A stretch of 64,000 bases of DNA from assembly GCA_026874595.1 (NCBI GenBank), contig JAPPUL010000081.1, positions 508,501-572,500 on the forward strand. Direction: 5' to 3'. This document shows, piece by piece, positions 54,033 to 62,549 of this stretch. Position 1 is the stretch's first letter; each line of letters starts with the position of its first letter. The notes below the pieces were generated by a model. It had not been told where the DNA came from. It worked only from the letters and a program-made list of their open reading frames with translations, and made no database searches. The position numbers and the translations under genes were made by a program. Source of the DNA: Sipunculus nudus (taxonomy: Eukaryota; Annelida; Sipuncula; Golfingiida; Sipunculidae).

Positions 54033-54053
54033 GTCCTCTTTATTTAAGAGGAC
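54033..54053 (+). terminator. Conserved 3' hairpin after K10
   Basis: A perfect stem, GTCCTCTT and AAGAGGAC, with a five-base loop. It marks the right end of the kelch array. Confidence 0.65.
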
Positions 54054-54173
54054 TTATATAGCAAATATAAAGAGTAACTTTTGTTAGTTATATAAAACTA
54101 TTAAAGTAAAATACGCGTCTAAATATGAAAGTAAATATGAAAGACAGCAAAATACTTATAAAATATATTTATA

Positions 54174-54431
54174 CTAACTATCTTTCTTTAGAAAGAAAGA
54201 GCAATCATAAAAACTTACAAAGTGTGTATCCCTATGATACCACATAGCCTCAAAGTTAGCACAAAAAGCTTTTTTATTTTGAGTAACAGTTAAAGACTTA
54301 CAATTCTGACAAAGTTTAGATTTTTGTATTTCGCAAGAAATAACATTCATAAAGTCTGCTTCATTTTTGATACCATAAACAAAATCTGGTTTTTTGTTTT
54401 TTCTAAGCATGATACGTTTTTGCTCTCTCAT
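54174..54431 (-). CDS. Small cysteine-containing protein, 85 aa
   Basis: Not recognised. An 85-residue basic protein with five cysteines; C41 and C44 form a CxxC pair (LCQNCKSL), with C33, C57 and C76 elsewhere, so a metal site is possible. There is no signal peptide. The start ATG is six bases after AGGG. It is transcribed towards the kelch array and flanked by AT-rich spacers on both sides (171 and 269 bp). The C terminus, HRDTHFVSFYDCSFFLKKDS, is rich in aromatics. Confidence 0.5.
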   Translation of the reverse strand: MREQKRIMLRKNKKPDFVYGIKNEADFMNVISCEIQKSKLCQNCKSLTVTQNKKAFCANFEAMWYHRDTHFVSFYDCSFFLKKDS

Positions 54432-54700
54432 AAAACCCTAAACTAACCCTCCCAAAAGTAAATAAATAAACTTAAACTAAATAAATAACTCTTATTATTA
54501 AACATGCTATGAATGCTATTTAATATATAACACTAAATGCAAAATAAAGATATAGATAATTTTGTACTAAAACCGTTTATCAAATTAGGATAATTATATA
54601 TAATTACAACGAAAACACTAAAATAGATATAAATAAGCAAGAATATAAAAAGATATAAAAAAGTTAAATCGACATAAAGGTTAGAAATAAAAGCTAAAAA

Positions 54701-55507
54701 ATGAGAATACATAAAACAGCGTTAATAGAGGACAATACAAAGATAGGAACTCACGTCGAAATAGACGCATATGCAATAATCCGACAAGGGAGTATAATAG
54801 AGGACAATACAAAGATAGGGACTCACGTTGAAATAGGTTCTAACGTAAAGATTGGCAAGAACAATAAAATCTTTAAAAACGCCTACATAGGAGCACCAGC
54901 ACAAGACAGAGGATATGATATAAATAGTCAAAATGGCTCAAACAAAATACTAGTTGAACTAGGAGACAATAACATAATACGAGAATACGTAACAATTCAT
55001 AATGGGACAAAAGGCAAGACGATTTTAAAAGACAACAATTATTTAATGTCTTATAGCCACATAGGCCATGATTGTGAGGTGGGGTCAAATGTAACGCTTG
55101 CAAACTACGTATCCCTAGGCGGCCATGCAATAATAGAAGATTACGTATTCATATCAGCCCACAGTTTAATACACCAAAAAACGAAAGTAGGAACACTAAG
55201 CATGATAGGAGCGCTATGCCCGATAACGCAAGACGTCCCTCCTTATTCGTTAATAGCAAATTCCTACGGCAAGCTAATAGGTTTAAATAGCGTTGGGCTA
55301 AGGAGGCATACAGATTTAAGTGCAAAGCAAAAGCTAAGTTTAAAGAAAGCGTTTAAGATATTGTATAAATATAATATGAGTAAAGAGGCAGGGATATTAG
55401 AGCTTGAGAGGCGAGGCGAGGAATTTAAAGAGATAGAAGAACAGGTAAAGAAGATGCTATCGATATTTGGCGGGGAGCGGGGTGTTTTGCGAAAGTGGCG
55501 GGTCTAA
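54701..55507 (+). CDS. lpxA: UDP-N-acetylglucosamine acyltransferase
   Basis: First enzyme of lipid A synthesis: adds a 3-hydroxyacyl chain from ACP to UDP-GlcNAc. 268 residues, a left-handed beta-helix of hexapeptide repeats. The catalytic His lies in NYLMSYSHIGHDCEVGSNVTLANYVSL; AQDVPPYSLI and the C-terminal helical region are typical. A 13-residue stretch, IEDNTKIGTHVEI, appears at 9-21 and 33-45, encoded by nearly identical DNA, so two helix rungs were recently duplicated or converted. It stands alone rather than with lpxD/fabZ/lpxB. The gene shows the organism makes lipid A. Confidence 0.93.
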   Translation: MRIHKTALIEDNTKIGTHVEIDAYAIIRQGSIIEDNTKIGTHVEIGSNVKIGKNNKIFKNAYIGAPAQDRGYDINSQNGSNKILVELGDNNIIREYVTIHNGTKGKTILKDNNYLMSYSHIGHDCEVGSNVTLANYVSLGGHAIIEDYVFISAHSLIHQKTKVGTLSMIGALCPITQDVPPYSLIANSYGKLIGLNSVGLRRHTDLSAKQKLSLKKAFKILYKYNMSKEAGILELERRGEEFKEIEEQVKKMLSIFGGERGVLRKWRV

Positions 55508-55508
55508 A

Positions 55509-55597
55509 TAAATAGTTTATAAAAGTTACCATATTGTCTTATAACAAACCTGCTAAAGAAGTAAGAAGCGTCTAAATAGTTTATAAAAGTTGCCATA
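55509..55597. repeat. 24-bp direct repeat flanking the lpxA 3' spacer
   Basis: AAATAGTTTATAAAAGTT(A/G)CCATA occurs at about 55509 and again at about 55574, spaced by 65 bp, between lpxA and the broken bacterioferritin gene. The nature of this repeat is unknown. Confidence 0.6.
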
Positions 55598-55652
55598 GGA
55601 GATAAGAATAATTATAATTAGCGTTAATCTCGAACAAAGGAAAAAGAAAAAT

Positions 55653-56083
55653 ATGAATGAAAATGAAAAGATAGTAAATAAGCTAAATAGTATAATGGAA
55701 CTTGAGCTTGCAGGAGTTGTAAGGTATACCCATATAATAGGATACCGATAGTAAGCTGGATGCAAGAGAATGCGCAAGAAAGTTTAGATCATGCACACAA
55801 AGCAGGAGAGATGGTGACATTACTTGGAGGGCATCCGTCGTTGAAGATAGGGAGCTTACTTGAGACGGAAAAGCATGATATAGGAGACATTTTACGAGAG
55901 AGTTTACAACATGAAAAAGAAGCGCTTGGTTACTACTATGAACTTGCCAAGCTAGCAGAAGAAGCTAACAACGTGATAGTTGGCGAGTATGCAAGGGAGA
56001 TGATAGTGGGAGAGGAGAAGCATTTAGACGAAGTAAATAAGATGCTAAGGAAACCTGGCGACATAGACAGGTTTGAAGAATAA
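55653..56083 (+). pseudogene. bfr: Bacterioferritin-type gene broken by a small deletion
   Basis: The ATG (55653) opens a ferritin-like protein, MNENEKIVNKLN with MELELAGVVRYTH, which runs into TAG at about 55749. The homology resumes in another frame with RIPIVSWMQENAQESLDHAHKAGEMVTLLGGHPSLKIG and continues to MLRKPGDIDRF. Only five bases lie between the two parts where the family needs about nine residues, so roughly 22 bp were lost, which shifts the frame. The iron-storage function is therefore probably gone unless the 3' part is translated alone from 55760. The remaining part keeps Glu and His residues of the ferroxidase centre. Confidence 0.85.
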
Positions 56084-56258
56084 AAGGATATAATAAAAGG
56101 CTATAAGGAATAAAATAACGTGTAAAGCCATACATCTTATAAGCTGGAATGGTTGTGCTTAAATAGTTAAAGTAAATAAGATATATAAAGACATAGAAAG
56201 TAGCGATAATAAGATAATAAAGATAACAAGAGGTAAAAATAAGAAAAGGAAGGTATAA

Positions 56259-57134
56259 ATGGAAGGACAAAAAGTAGATATAGGGATAATAGGGGGGAGC
56301 GGGATATATAAAATAGATGGGGTTGATATACTAGAAGAGGTATTACCGAAGACGCCTTATGGAGCGCCCTCGGATAAGATTATGATATGCCAGATAGGTA
56401 AAAAACGAGTTGGATTTTTGCCGAGGCACGGTGTTGGGCACAGGCTTTTACCTACTGAGATACCAGTAAAAGCGAATATATATGCGCTAAAGAGTCTTGA
56501 CGTAAAAAGCATACTAGCAATAAGTGCAGTAGGGAGTTTGGCAGAGGAGATAAGACCGAAGGATTTAGTAATACCAAATCAAATAATAGACAGGACAAGA
56601 CAAAGGGCACTATCCTTCTTTGGCGATGGGATAGTGGGGCATGTAAGTTTTGCAGATCCCTTTTGCAATGAAAAAGGAGAAGCTCTATACTCCTATCTAG
56701 ACAGGAGAGGTTATAATGCGCATAATAAGGTAACATATTTATGTATGGAAGGTCCCTTATTCTCAACGCGAGCTGAAAGTCATTTATACAGGAGTTGGGG
56801 ATGCGGGATAATAGGGATGACAGCGTTACCTGAGGCAAAGCTTGCGCGCGAGGCGGAAATCTGTTATAATATGATAGCCTTATCGACAGATTATGATTGT
56901 TGGAATGAGGCAGAGGAACACGTAACGACAGAAATGGTGATAGAAAACATGAATACAAATGTTAAAACAATAAAAGGCTTATTACCTGATTTATTAAAGG
57001 AGCTTGATTTAAGTAAAGAGTGTGGATGTCATCATGCCGCAGAAAACTCTGTGATGACCTCGCATGATATGCTTAATGAGAATAAAAAATTGGAGCTTAA
57101 TATATTATATGGTAAATATTTTAACAAACGCTAA
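56259..57134 (+). CDS. mtnP: S-methyl-5'-thioadenosine phosphorylase
   Basis: Phosphorolysis of methylthioadenosine to adenine and methylthioribose-1-phosphate, the first step of methionine salvage; 291 residues. Motifs: IGIIGGSGIY, FLPRHGVGHRLLPTEIPVKANIYALKSL, CMEGPLFSTRAESHLYRSWGCGIIGMTALPEAKLAREAEICY (MTA-specific), and STDYDCW. The MTALPEAKLAREAEI form separates it from purine nucleoside phosphorylase. AAGGAAGG lies before the ATG. Its 3' end overlaps the start region of the next gene. Confidence 0.94.
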   Translation: MEGQKVDIGIIGGSGIYKIDGVDILEEVLPKTPYGAPSDKIMICQIGKKRVGFLPRHGVGHRLLPTEIPVKANIYALKSLDVKSILAISAVGSLAEEIRPKDLVIPNQIIDRTRQRALSFFGDGIVGHVSFADPFCNEKGEALYSYLDRRGYNAHNKVTYLCMEGPLFSTRAESHLYRSWGCGIIGMTALPEAKLAREAEICYNMIALSTDYDCWNEAEEHVTTEMVIENMNTNVKTIKGLLPDLLKELDLSKECGCHHAAENSVMTSHDMLNENKKLELNILYGKYFNKR

Positions 57135-57765
57135 GTATTTTGTCCTACTCCTTTTTATAATGCTTTTTTTTGCTCTTGCAGAAGGTAGTTATAGCCAAGA
57201 GAACTTAAGAAATGCATCTGAAGGTGTAAATAAAGGCTTAAAGGAGGGGTTAAAGGAAGATAAAAAGCTTAAGGATAAAGGAAGCAACAAGGCTATTGAA
57301 AATAAAAAAGAGGAGGGGAAAGAACGAAAAGTAGATAAATATAAAGGTAAGAAAAAGATATATATAGAAAGAGAGAAAGAAGAAGTGTATGATGATCCGC
57401 TGCCGGGACGCAAATTTCCAAGTATACTAGGTCCAGATAAAGGAGAATATCGCGAGAGTAAATTCAGACGATTTGATATAATATTTTTTCTAGCTTACCC
57501 TGTTTTTGTAGCTTATCAATATCTTATAAATGAAGTAGTTAGCAGAAATTATGCAATAAACGAGCAATCAAAAGGCAGATTTTCTCGTAATCAAAATTTA
57601 TATATGTTCCTTTCTAGTGTTATACTAGGAATAGCGGTGGCCTATGAAGATTATAAAGCAGTTTGGAATGATAAAGATCCAATTGGTCTGCATAATACTA
57701 ATGAGGGGAGTTTAATAACAGAAGAGAGTAATTTTTCAATAGTGTTATTACAAATAGATTTTTAG
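57109..57765 (+). CDS. Hypothetical exported protein, about 218 aa
   Basis: I choose ATG 57109 (overlapping the mtnP 3' end by 26 bp), which gives a signal-like N terminus MVNILTNAKYFVLLLFIMLFFALAEGS. Longer starts at 57064 would add non-signal residues. A lysine/glutamate-rich low-complexity stretch covers about 40-95. Two hydrophobic segments near the C terminus (FLAYPVFVAYQYL and YMFLSSVILGIAVAYEDY) could be membrane helices. GGAG is about 13 bases upstream, a long spacing. Its neighbours are mtnP and lspA, both on the plus strand. No family is recognised. Confidence 0.5.
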   Translation: MVNILTNAKYFVLLLFIMLFFALAEGSYSQENLRNASEGVNKGLKEGLKEDKKLKDKGSNKAIENKKEEGKERKVDKYKGKKKIYIEREKEEVYDDPLPGRKFPSILGPDKGEYRESKFRRFDIIFFLAYPVFVAYQYLINEVVSRNYAINEQSKGRFSRNQNLYMFLSSVILGIAVAYEDYKAVWNDKDPIGLHNTNEGSLITEESNFSIVLLQIDF

Positions 57766-57793
57766 AAAAACACACAACATGAGGTAAAAAGAA

Positions 57794-58348
57794 TTGGAAC
57801 GGCAAGATATAATCAAATGGATACCTTTGTGTACAATAGGTCTGGTACTATTTTTAGATCAACTAACAAAAGTACTTGTAATAAAAAACATGGAACTATA
57901 TGAGACAATAAGCGTTATTGGGGAATATGTACAGATACGGTTTATATTGAATCAAGGGATGGCATTTGGTATTTTTGCAGACTTAGATAAAAATGTAAAA
58001 GATGTACTATTCACAACGATAACTGTAGCATCAATACTAATTGTAGTATACTATTATAGCATGGTACACAAAGAGCACTCATGGAGCAGATTTTACTTTG
58101 CACTAATATTGGGAGGAGCGCTTGGCAATCTAACAGATAAGCTCTTTGGACATATAGTATTTAGAGGAGAATTCAAATTGTTCTATGGGCAAGTAGTAGA
58201 TTTTATAGATATTGGAATAGGGTCTTATCGTTGGGCAACTTTCAACTTAGCAGACATAACTATATCAATTGGCGTATTTGCTCTAATCTACATAATATTA
58301 TTTCGGAAGGACCAAGATATAATACATTACAAGACAATAGAGGAATAA
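57794..58348 (+). CDS. lspA: Lipoprotein signal peptidase
   Basis: Membrane aspartyl protease that cuts lipoprotein signal peptides before the lipidated cysteine; 184 residues. The two catalytic aspartates are in GNLTDKL and FNLADITI; DQLTKVLV, LNQGMAFGIF and VVDFIDIG match the family, with Gln in the place of the usual Thr in the N(T/Q)G motif. The start is TTG, eight bases after GAGG. Four membrane segments are visible. It would process the kelch lipoproteins and other lipobox proteins of this window. Confidence 0.95.
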   Translation: MERQDIIKWIPLCTIGLVLFLDQLTKVLVIKNMELYETISVIGEYVQIRFILNQGMAFGIFADLDKNVKDVLFTTITVASILIVVYYYSMVHKEHSWSRFYFALILGGALGNLTDKLFGHIVFRGEFKLFYGQVVDFIDIGIGSYRWATFNLADITISIGVFALIYIILFRKDQDIIHYKTIEE

Positions 58349-58430
58349 TAGATTAGAGTAATAAAAAAAACATACTGATAGTCAAAAGGTTTAATTTTGA
58401 ATTAATTTTAAAAAAACTTTTAATAAAACT

Positions 58431-58463
58431 ATCCAAGATACATCCAAGATACATCCAAGATAT
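58431..58463 (+). repeat. 11-bp tandem repeat abutting the Smr gene start
   Basis: Three copies of ATCCAAGATAC (the last ending in T) run directly up to the ATG at 58464. No clear SD lies elsewhere in the spacer, so the repeat occupies the ribosome binding position, with AAGA the best match in each unit. Confidence 0.85.
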
Positions 58464-59234
58464 ATGAAAGATAATAGTTACGAAGAATTAAAAAATTCTC
58501 ATTATGCTAAATGGTTTTTAGAAGAATATAAAGATGATAATAACTATAAAGCTTTTAATAAATCGTTTAGAAAGATTCAAAAACGCAATAACATAGAAAT
58601 CCCAACAAACATTAAAAAGTCAAAAATAAAGTCTAATGCCTCCAAAGTTACAAAAGCCAAAGATTCACAAAGTCCAAAAGTTAAAAATATTAAAAATAAT
58701 ATAAACCCTCTTGACACTAACAAAGTCCTAAATAAAGAGCCTGACATCACTAAACAAATGGCTTTAAATCTTTTAAAGACAGGACGAAAGTTTGAAATAG
58801 AAGACAAAGAACTATTATATACATGGCTATCCTCAAATGAAGTCTATGATAAAGACAGGGAAAAAGACAAGGAATTAGAAGTTAAACTTAAAAATTGGAA
58901 TGCGTTAGAACAAGATGAAAATAATCTTGAAAATAATCTTTTAGTAAATAAATCTATAGATCTACATAATTACACAGTCAAAGAAGCAATAGTCCTTTTA
59001 AGGCACACTATATTAAAATCTAAATATCATAATAATACACTACTTAAGATAATCCATGGGAAAGGTATACATTCAAAAGACAAAAAACCAATCTTAAAAG
59101 AAGCCGTACAAGCTTGGCTTGAGTCTGATGAAGGAAAGAAATTAATAAAGAGATACAAAGAGGCACCAAAAATATACGGAGGCAGCGGCTCTACTATAGT
59201 GTGGTTACGCCAAACAAACTCAGCCAAAGATTAA
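58464..59234 (+). CDS. Smr-domain protein
   Basis: A 256-residue protein with a C-terminal Smr (small MutS-related) domain, a nuclease-type fold found in MutS2 and RNA/DNA-cleaving proteins. The motifs are SIDLHNYTVKEAIVLLRHTI (the LDLHG-like motif with Asn in place of Gly) and LLKIIHGKGIHSKDKKPILKEAVQAWL. The N-terminal 110 residues are lysine- and asparagine-rich and probably disordered. The function is inferred only from the domain. It converges on the HEAT-repeat gene and overlaps it by four bases. Confidence 0.82.
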   Translation: MKDNSYEELKNSHYAKWFLEEYKDDNNYKAFNKSFRKIQKRNNIEIPTNIKKSKIKSNASKVTKAKDSQSPKVKNIKNNINPLDTNKVLNKEPDITKQMALNLLKTGRKFEIEDKELLYTWLSSNEVYDKDREKDKELEVKLKNWNALEQDENNLENNLLVNKSIDLHNYTVKEAIVLLRHTILKSKYHNNTLLKIIHGKGIHSKDKKPILKEAVQAWLESDEGKKLIKRYKEAPKIYGGSGSTIVWLRQTNSAKD

Positions 59235-60256
59235 GGTATATCGTTATTATTAGCTTCTTCTCGGGGGAAATCTAAAATCACTCCAAGAGATTTTAAACTA
59301 ATATAAGCGTTTTGCCTAACCACTAATTCTTTGTCATTGTTGTACACGTGCTTAAGAAACGGAATAATACGCTCATCCTTAAACTCTCCTAAAGCCAAAG
59401 CAACATAAGCACGAACTGTCTCATTCTTATCAAACAATAAATCAACCAAATGATTTATAGCATCCGGATACTGAAGCTTAGAAAGCCCCCAAACTGCACT
59501 AATTCTAACCTGATGATGTTTATCTTTCAAGGCAAATAGTAAAGGTTTTAAAGAACGCAAAGATCCTATAATTCCAATAGCCCTAACAGCCTGATTTCTA
59601 ACATTAAAGTCATCCTCAGAAACAAGCTTAAAAATATGTTTAATTGCTTTATGTGCCTTAAGTCTGGCAAGAGAGCGAGCACTATTAATAAGAACTTTAC
59701 TATCTTCATCATCCAAAGCCTGTATTAAAAAATCAATAATAACCTTTCGGGCACCAGAGAAATAGTATTGTCCAAGAAAAAGAGCTGCAAGACGGCGTTT
59801 AAGAATATTACTATCATAAATCAAGATGTATATATTGTTTCTAATTTGTCTATCTTCGATATTATTTATAATTTCCAAGTTATGCTTTTTGATGATATTA
59901 GAAGAAAGGTTTTGCTTTTCTTTCTCTTTTTGTTTTTCAAGTTTTTGTTTATAATCGTTTTTTTTGGGGTTAGCTTTTGAGCTACTTTTTGTTGAAGAAC
60001 TAATATTTGAATTTGATTGCTTTTCTTTATTATTCTCTTTATTATTTTCTTTATTATTCTCTTTATTATTCCCTATCTTCTCATCTGTCTTTGGTTCACT
60101 TATTTTGTTACTATCATAAGGATTACTTTTATCAAGTGAATTGTCTTTTTCTTGGGGTTTACTATTAATTTCTTCTACTGCATAACACAATGTAGTAGAA
60201 GGAATTAAATAATTTACAAAAGTAAATAAAGCTAAGCAATAAATCCGAGTAATCAT
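59231..60256 (-). CDS. Exported HEAT-repeat protein
   Basis: A 341-residue protein with a signal peptide (MITRIYCLALFTFVNYLIPSTTLCYA), a low-complexity lysine/serine/asparagine stretch with NNKE tandem units (about 60-78), a basic coiled-coil-like piece (QKLEKQKEKEKQN), then at least five HEAT-like helical repeats (about 145-330): LINSARSLARLKAHKAI, NQAVRAIGIIGSLRSL, VRISAVWGLSKLQYPDAI, VRAYVALALGEFKDERII and VRQNAYISLKSLG. These form a curved scaffold for protein binding. Similar HEAT proteins are common in spirochaete periplasms. The partner is unknown. No lipobox. Confidence 0.8.
   Translation of the reverse strand: MITRIYCLALFTFVNYLIPSTTLCYAVEEINSKPQEKDNSLDKSNPYDSNKISEPKTDEKIGNNKENNKENNKENNKEKQSNSNISSSTKSSSKANPKKNDYKQKLEKQKEKEKQNLSSNIIKKHNLEIINNIEDRQIRNNIYILIYDSNILKRRLAALFLGQYYFSGARKVIIDFLIQALDDEDSKVLINSARSLARLKAHKAIKHIFKLVSEDDFNVRNQAVRAIGIIGSLRSLKPLLFALKDKHHQVRISAVWGLSKLQYPDAINHLVDLLFDKNETVRAYVALALGEFKDERIIPFLKHVYNNDKELVVRQNAYISLKSLGVILDFPREEANNNDIP
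60025..60072 (-). repeat. 12-bp tandem repeat encoding NNKE units
   Basis: About four copies of a TTTATTATTCTC-type unit (read on the plus strand) encode repeated NNKE in the HEAT protein linker. The unit is a multiple of three, so the linker length can vary without frameshift. Confidence 0.8.
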
Positions 60257-60418
60257 AATAAAATAAATCCTGATAAATCCTATACCAAAAAGCCAAGTCT
60301 ATATAAAAATATAGACACTAGTTTGACAAAATAATAACCAAGGGTTAGATTTTTTTGTGGAAAAAGTTAAATCAATTGTTTAAAGGGTTTTAATAACAAA
60401 ATAATATAGGATAAATAA

Positions 60419-61532
60419 ATGCATAAAATTATAAAAGAGAGATTAAACGAACTAAAAGAAGGGCTTTTAAAGCGCTGGAGGTTACTTTGAATTAGACAAA
60501 GCAAAAGAAAAGATAAAAGAAATAGAGATTAAAATGTCCAAGCCTGGCTTTTGGGAAGCGAAGGAAGAGGCCAATAAATATACAAAAAATCTAAAACAGT
60601 TAAAGAATAAAACGAGCAGTTGGGAAAGGCTAAGGAATGAAATTGTAGAAGGACTTGAGCTTCTGGAGATTACAGAAGAGGAAGATGATGAGAGTTTATG
60701 TGTTTTGGAGGGACTTTTAAAAGAGCTTGAAGAGAAGTATCAAGAGCTTGAATTTAAGGTTATGATGAACGAGGCAGAAGATATAAATAATGCCTTTTTA
60801 TCAATAAACGCAGGAGCAGGCGGGACTGAGGCATGTGATTGGGTAAATATGCTTCAAAGGATGTATATGAGATGGAGCGTATTAAGAGGCTATGAGGTTG
60901 AGATAGTAGATTATCTTGAGGGTGAAGAGGCGGGAACAAAAAACGTAACTTTATTAATAAAGGGGGAATACGCATATGGATATTTACGCAGCGAAATAGG
61001 AGTACATAGGCTAGTAAGGCTATCACCCTTTGATTCAAACAAAAGACGACATACATCTTTTGCCTCAGTATACACATTCCCCGAAATAGATAACAAAATA
61101 GACGTAGAACTAAACATGAGCGAATTAAGGATAGACACCTACCGAGCTCAAGGAGCAGGAGGTCAGCACGTAAATACAACGGACTCAGCTGTAAGAATAA
61201 CTCATCTGCCAACGAATATTACAGTTCAATGTCAAAATGACAGATCACAGCATAAAAATAAAGAAAACGCACTTAAAGTCTTAAAAGGAAGACTATATAA
61301 TCATTATAAAGAAGAGCGAGAGATAGAAAGGGCAAAAGATGAAGGTACAAAATCCGAGATATCCTGGGGTTCACAAATAAGGTCATACATACTCCAACCA
61401 TATATGTTAGTAAAGGATCACAGAACAAATTTTGAAGTTGGAGACGTAGATAGCGTATTGGAGGGACGCCTGCTTGATGAGTTTATAACAAGTTATTTAA
61501 AACTGTTTACTAGAAAAGGGAATGGACAGTAA
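60419..61532 (+). CDS. prfB: Peptide chain release factor 2, with programmed +1 frameshift
   Basis: Releases nascent chains at UGA and UAA. The coding sequence begins at ATG 60419 and meets CTT TGA at 60485-60490. GGAGG sits three bases before CTT, exactly the arrangement of the RF2 autoregulatory frameshift site. A +1 shift continues with ELDKAKEKIKEIEIKMSKPGFWE, matching RF2. Reading in the zero frame only would give 23 codons. The rest has AGAGGTEACDWVNMLQRM, SPFDSNKRRHTSF (stop codon recognition) and QGAGGQHVNTTDSAVR (catalytic GGQ). UGA is therefore a real stop codon here. Confidence 0.97.
60488..60490 (+). promoter_or_regulatory. In-frame UGA of the RF2 programmed frameshift
   Basis: TGA in the frame of the short leader. 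The upstream SD-like GGAGG (60477-60481) and the slippery CTT give the standard sensor of RF2 level. Confidence 0.93.
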
Positions 61533-61977
61533 TAGTTATAAGTAATTATGAGAAATTATTTTTTTTCCTTGACAGGTTAAATGAATTTATCTAAATTGAA
61601 AGATATGATTTTTAGGCATGAAGATCAGAGATAAGTAAATGGTTGATATGGATTTGAAGATGGGTTTGTTTATGGTGGGGATTTAGTTATGGGATATTTG
61701 CTTAGTAGGTGCTAATTTACTTGCTGGCTAGTGTTTTTGTTAGATGGTTAGGAGTAGATGGTTCGGCTTAGGTGATCGTCTTAGATGGGTGATGGTCTTA
61801 GATGATGGGAGATGCTTAAAAATCTTAGTGCATTTCTAAATAAATTGTGTGTGACATAGACTGGGAGGGGAAATGTCATGTACGATTTATTTATGTTGCA
61901 CAAAAAGGGTAGCAGAGAATGAGTAAGAGAATGAGTATAAGTTGCGGGTGTAACTACGGGTGTAGCCAGAGGCAAAT
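61533..61977. other. 445-bp spacer with a promoter match and no clear gene
   Basis: TTGACA (61569-61574), 17 bp, TAAATT (61592-61597) is the best promoter match in the window. About 380 bp of leader follow before the next gene, G/T-rich with repeated GATGG and TTAGATG words (61740-61815) and two 12-bp tandem duplications (AGAGAATGAGTA at 61914-61937, CGGGTGTA at about 61944-61965). No SRP, tmRNA or RNase P signature is seen. It may hold a structured leader or a small RNA, or just spacer. Confidence 0.4.
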
Positions 61978-62475
61978 ATGCTTACACCGACTATTCTAGT
62001 ATTACTTACAATGTTTTGTATACTAGCAAATCCTATATACAGTAAAGAAAAGTGGGATAAACCTACCGAAAGAATAGGTTTTGAGAGTATAAATAGCTCC
62101 CAAAATTTAATTACTTTAAATACAAAAGATAAAGCAAGTAAAAAGCTCGTCATAAAAGATGGATTAAATGATAAATTAGATAAGAGCCTAAAACCAAAAG
62201 AAGAGCTACAATTGCCTAAGAAGGGCTCTCAGATTGGTCTGGCAGTGGGTAATGACGCAGCGAAGTTTTACAAGCGTGGATTTTTAAAAGATGTAGAGCC
62301 TGAGGACAATGTATTGGAAGAGATTTTTGAGGAGGGGCATATAAAGCTGTTTAGTATATTTGGGTTTAATGTATATATAAGATTTAATAAACGAGAGAGG
62401 GGAGAAGGGCGAGGGTATCGTTTTAGAGAAGCGGTTATGGAAGATCATACAAGGCGTAACAGATTAAGAGATTAA
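61978..62475 (+). CDS. Hypothetical exported protein, 165 aa
   Basis: ATG with AGAGG about nine bases upstream. The N terminus MLTPTILVLLTMFCILANPIYS is a signal peptide; a lipobox is absent. The middle is Lys/Asp/Glu-rich (KDKASKKLVIKDGLNDKLDKSLKPKEE), then a possible beta-rich segment (IKLFSIFGFNVYIRFNKRE). The C terminus is strongly basic. It stands between prfB and rpiB on the plus strand. No function is assigned. Confidence 0.5.
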   Translation: MLTPTILVLLTMFCILANPIYSKEKWDKPTERIGFESINSSQNLITLNTKDKASKKLVIKDGLNDKLDKSLKPKEELQLPKKGSQIGLAVGNDAAKFYKRGFLKDVEPEDNVLEEIFEEGHIKLFSIFGFNVYIRFNKRERGEGRGYRFREAVMEDHTRRNRLRD

Positions 62476-62549
62476 CGGTTTGCTTAGGGTATGAATTTTT
62501 AGAGAACGCTATTAAGGGACAAATTTATAAGTTAGAAAAATTAAGAAAT

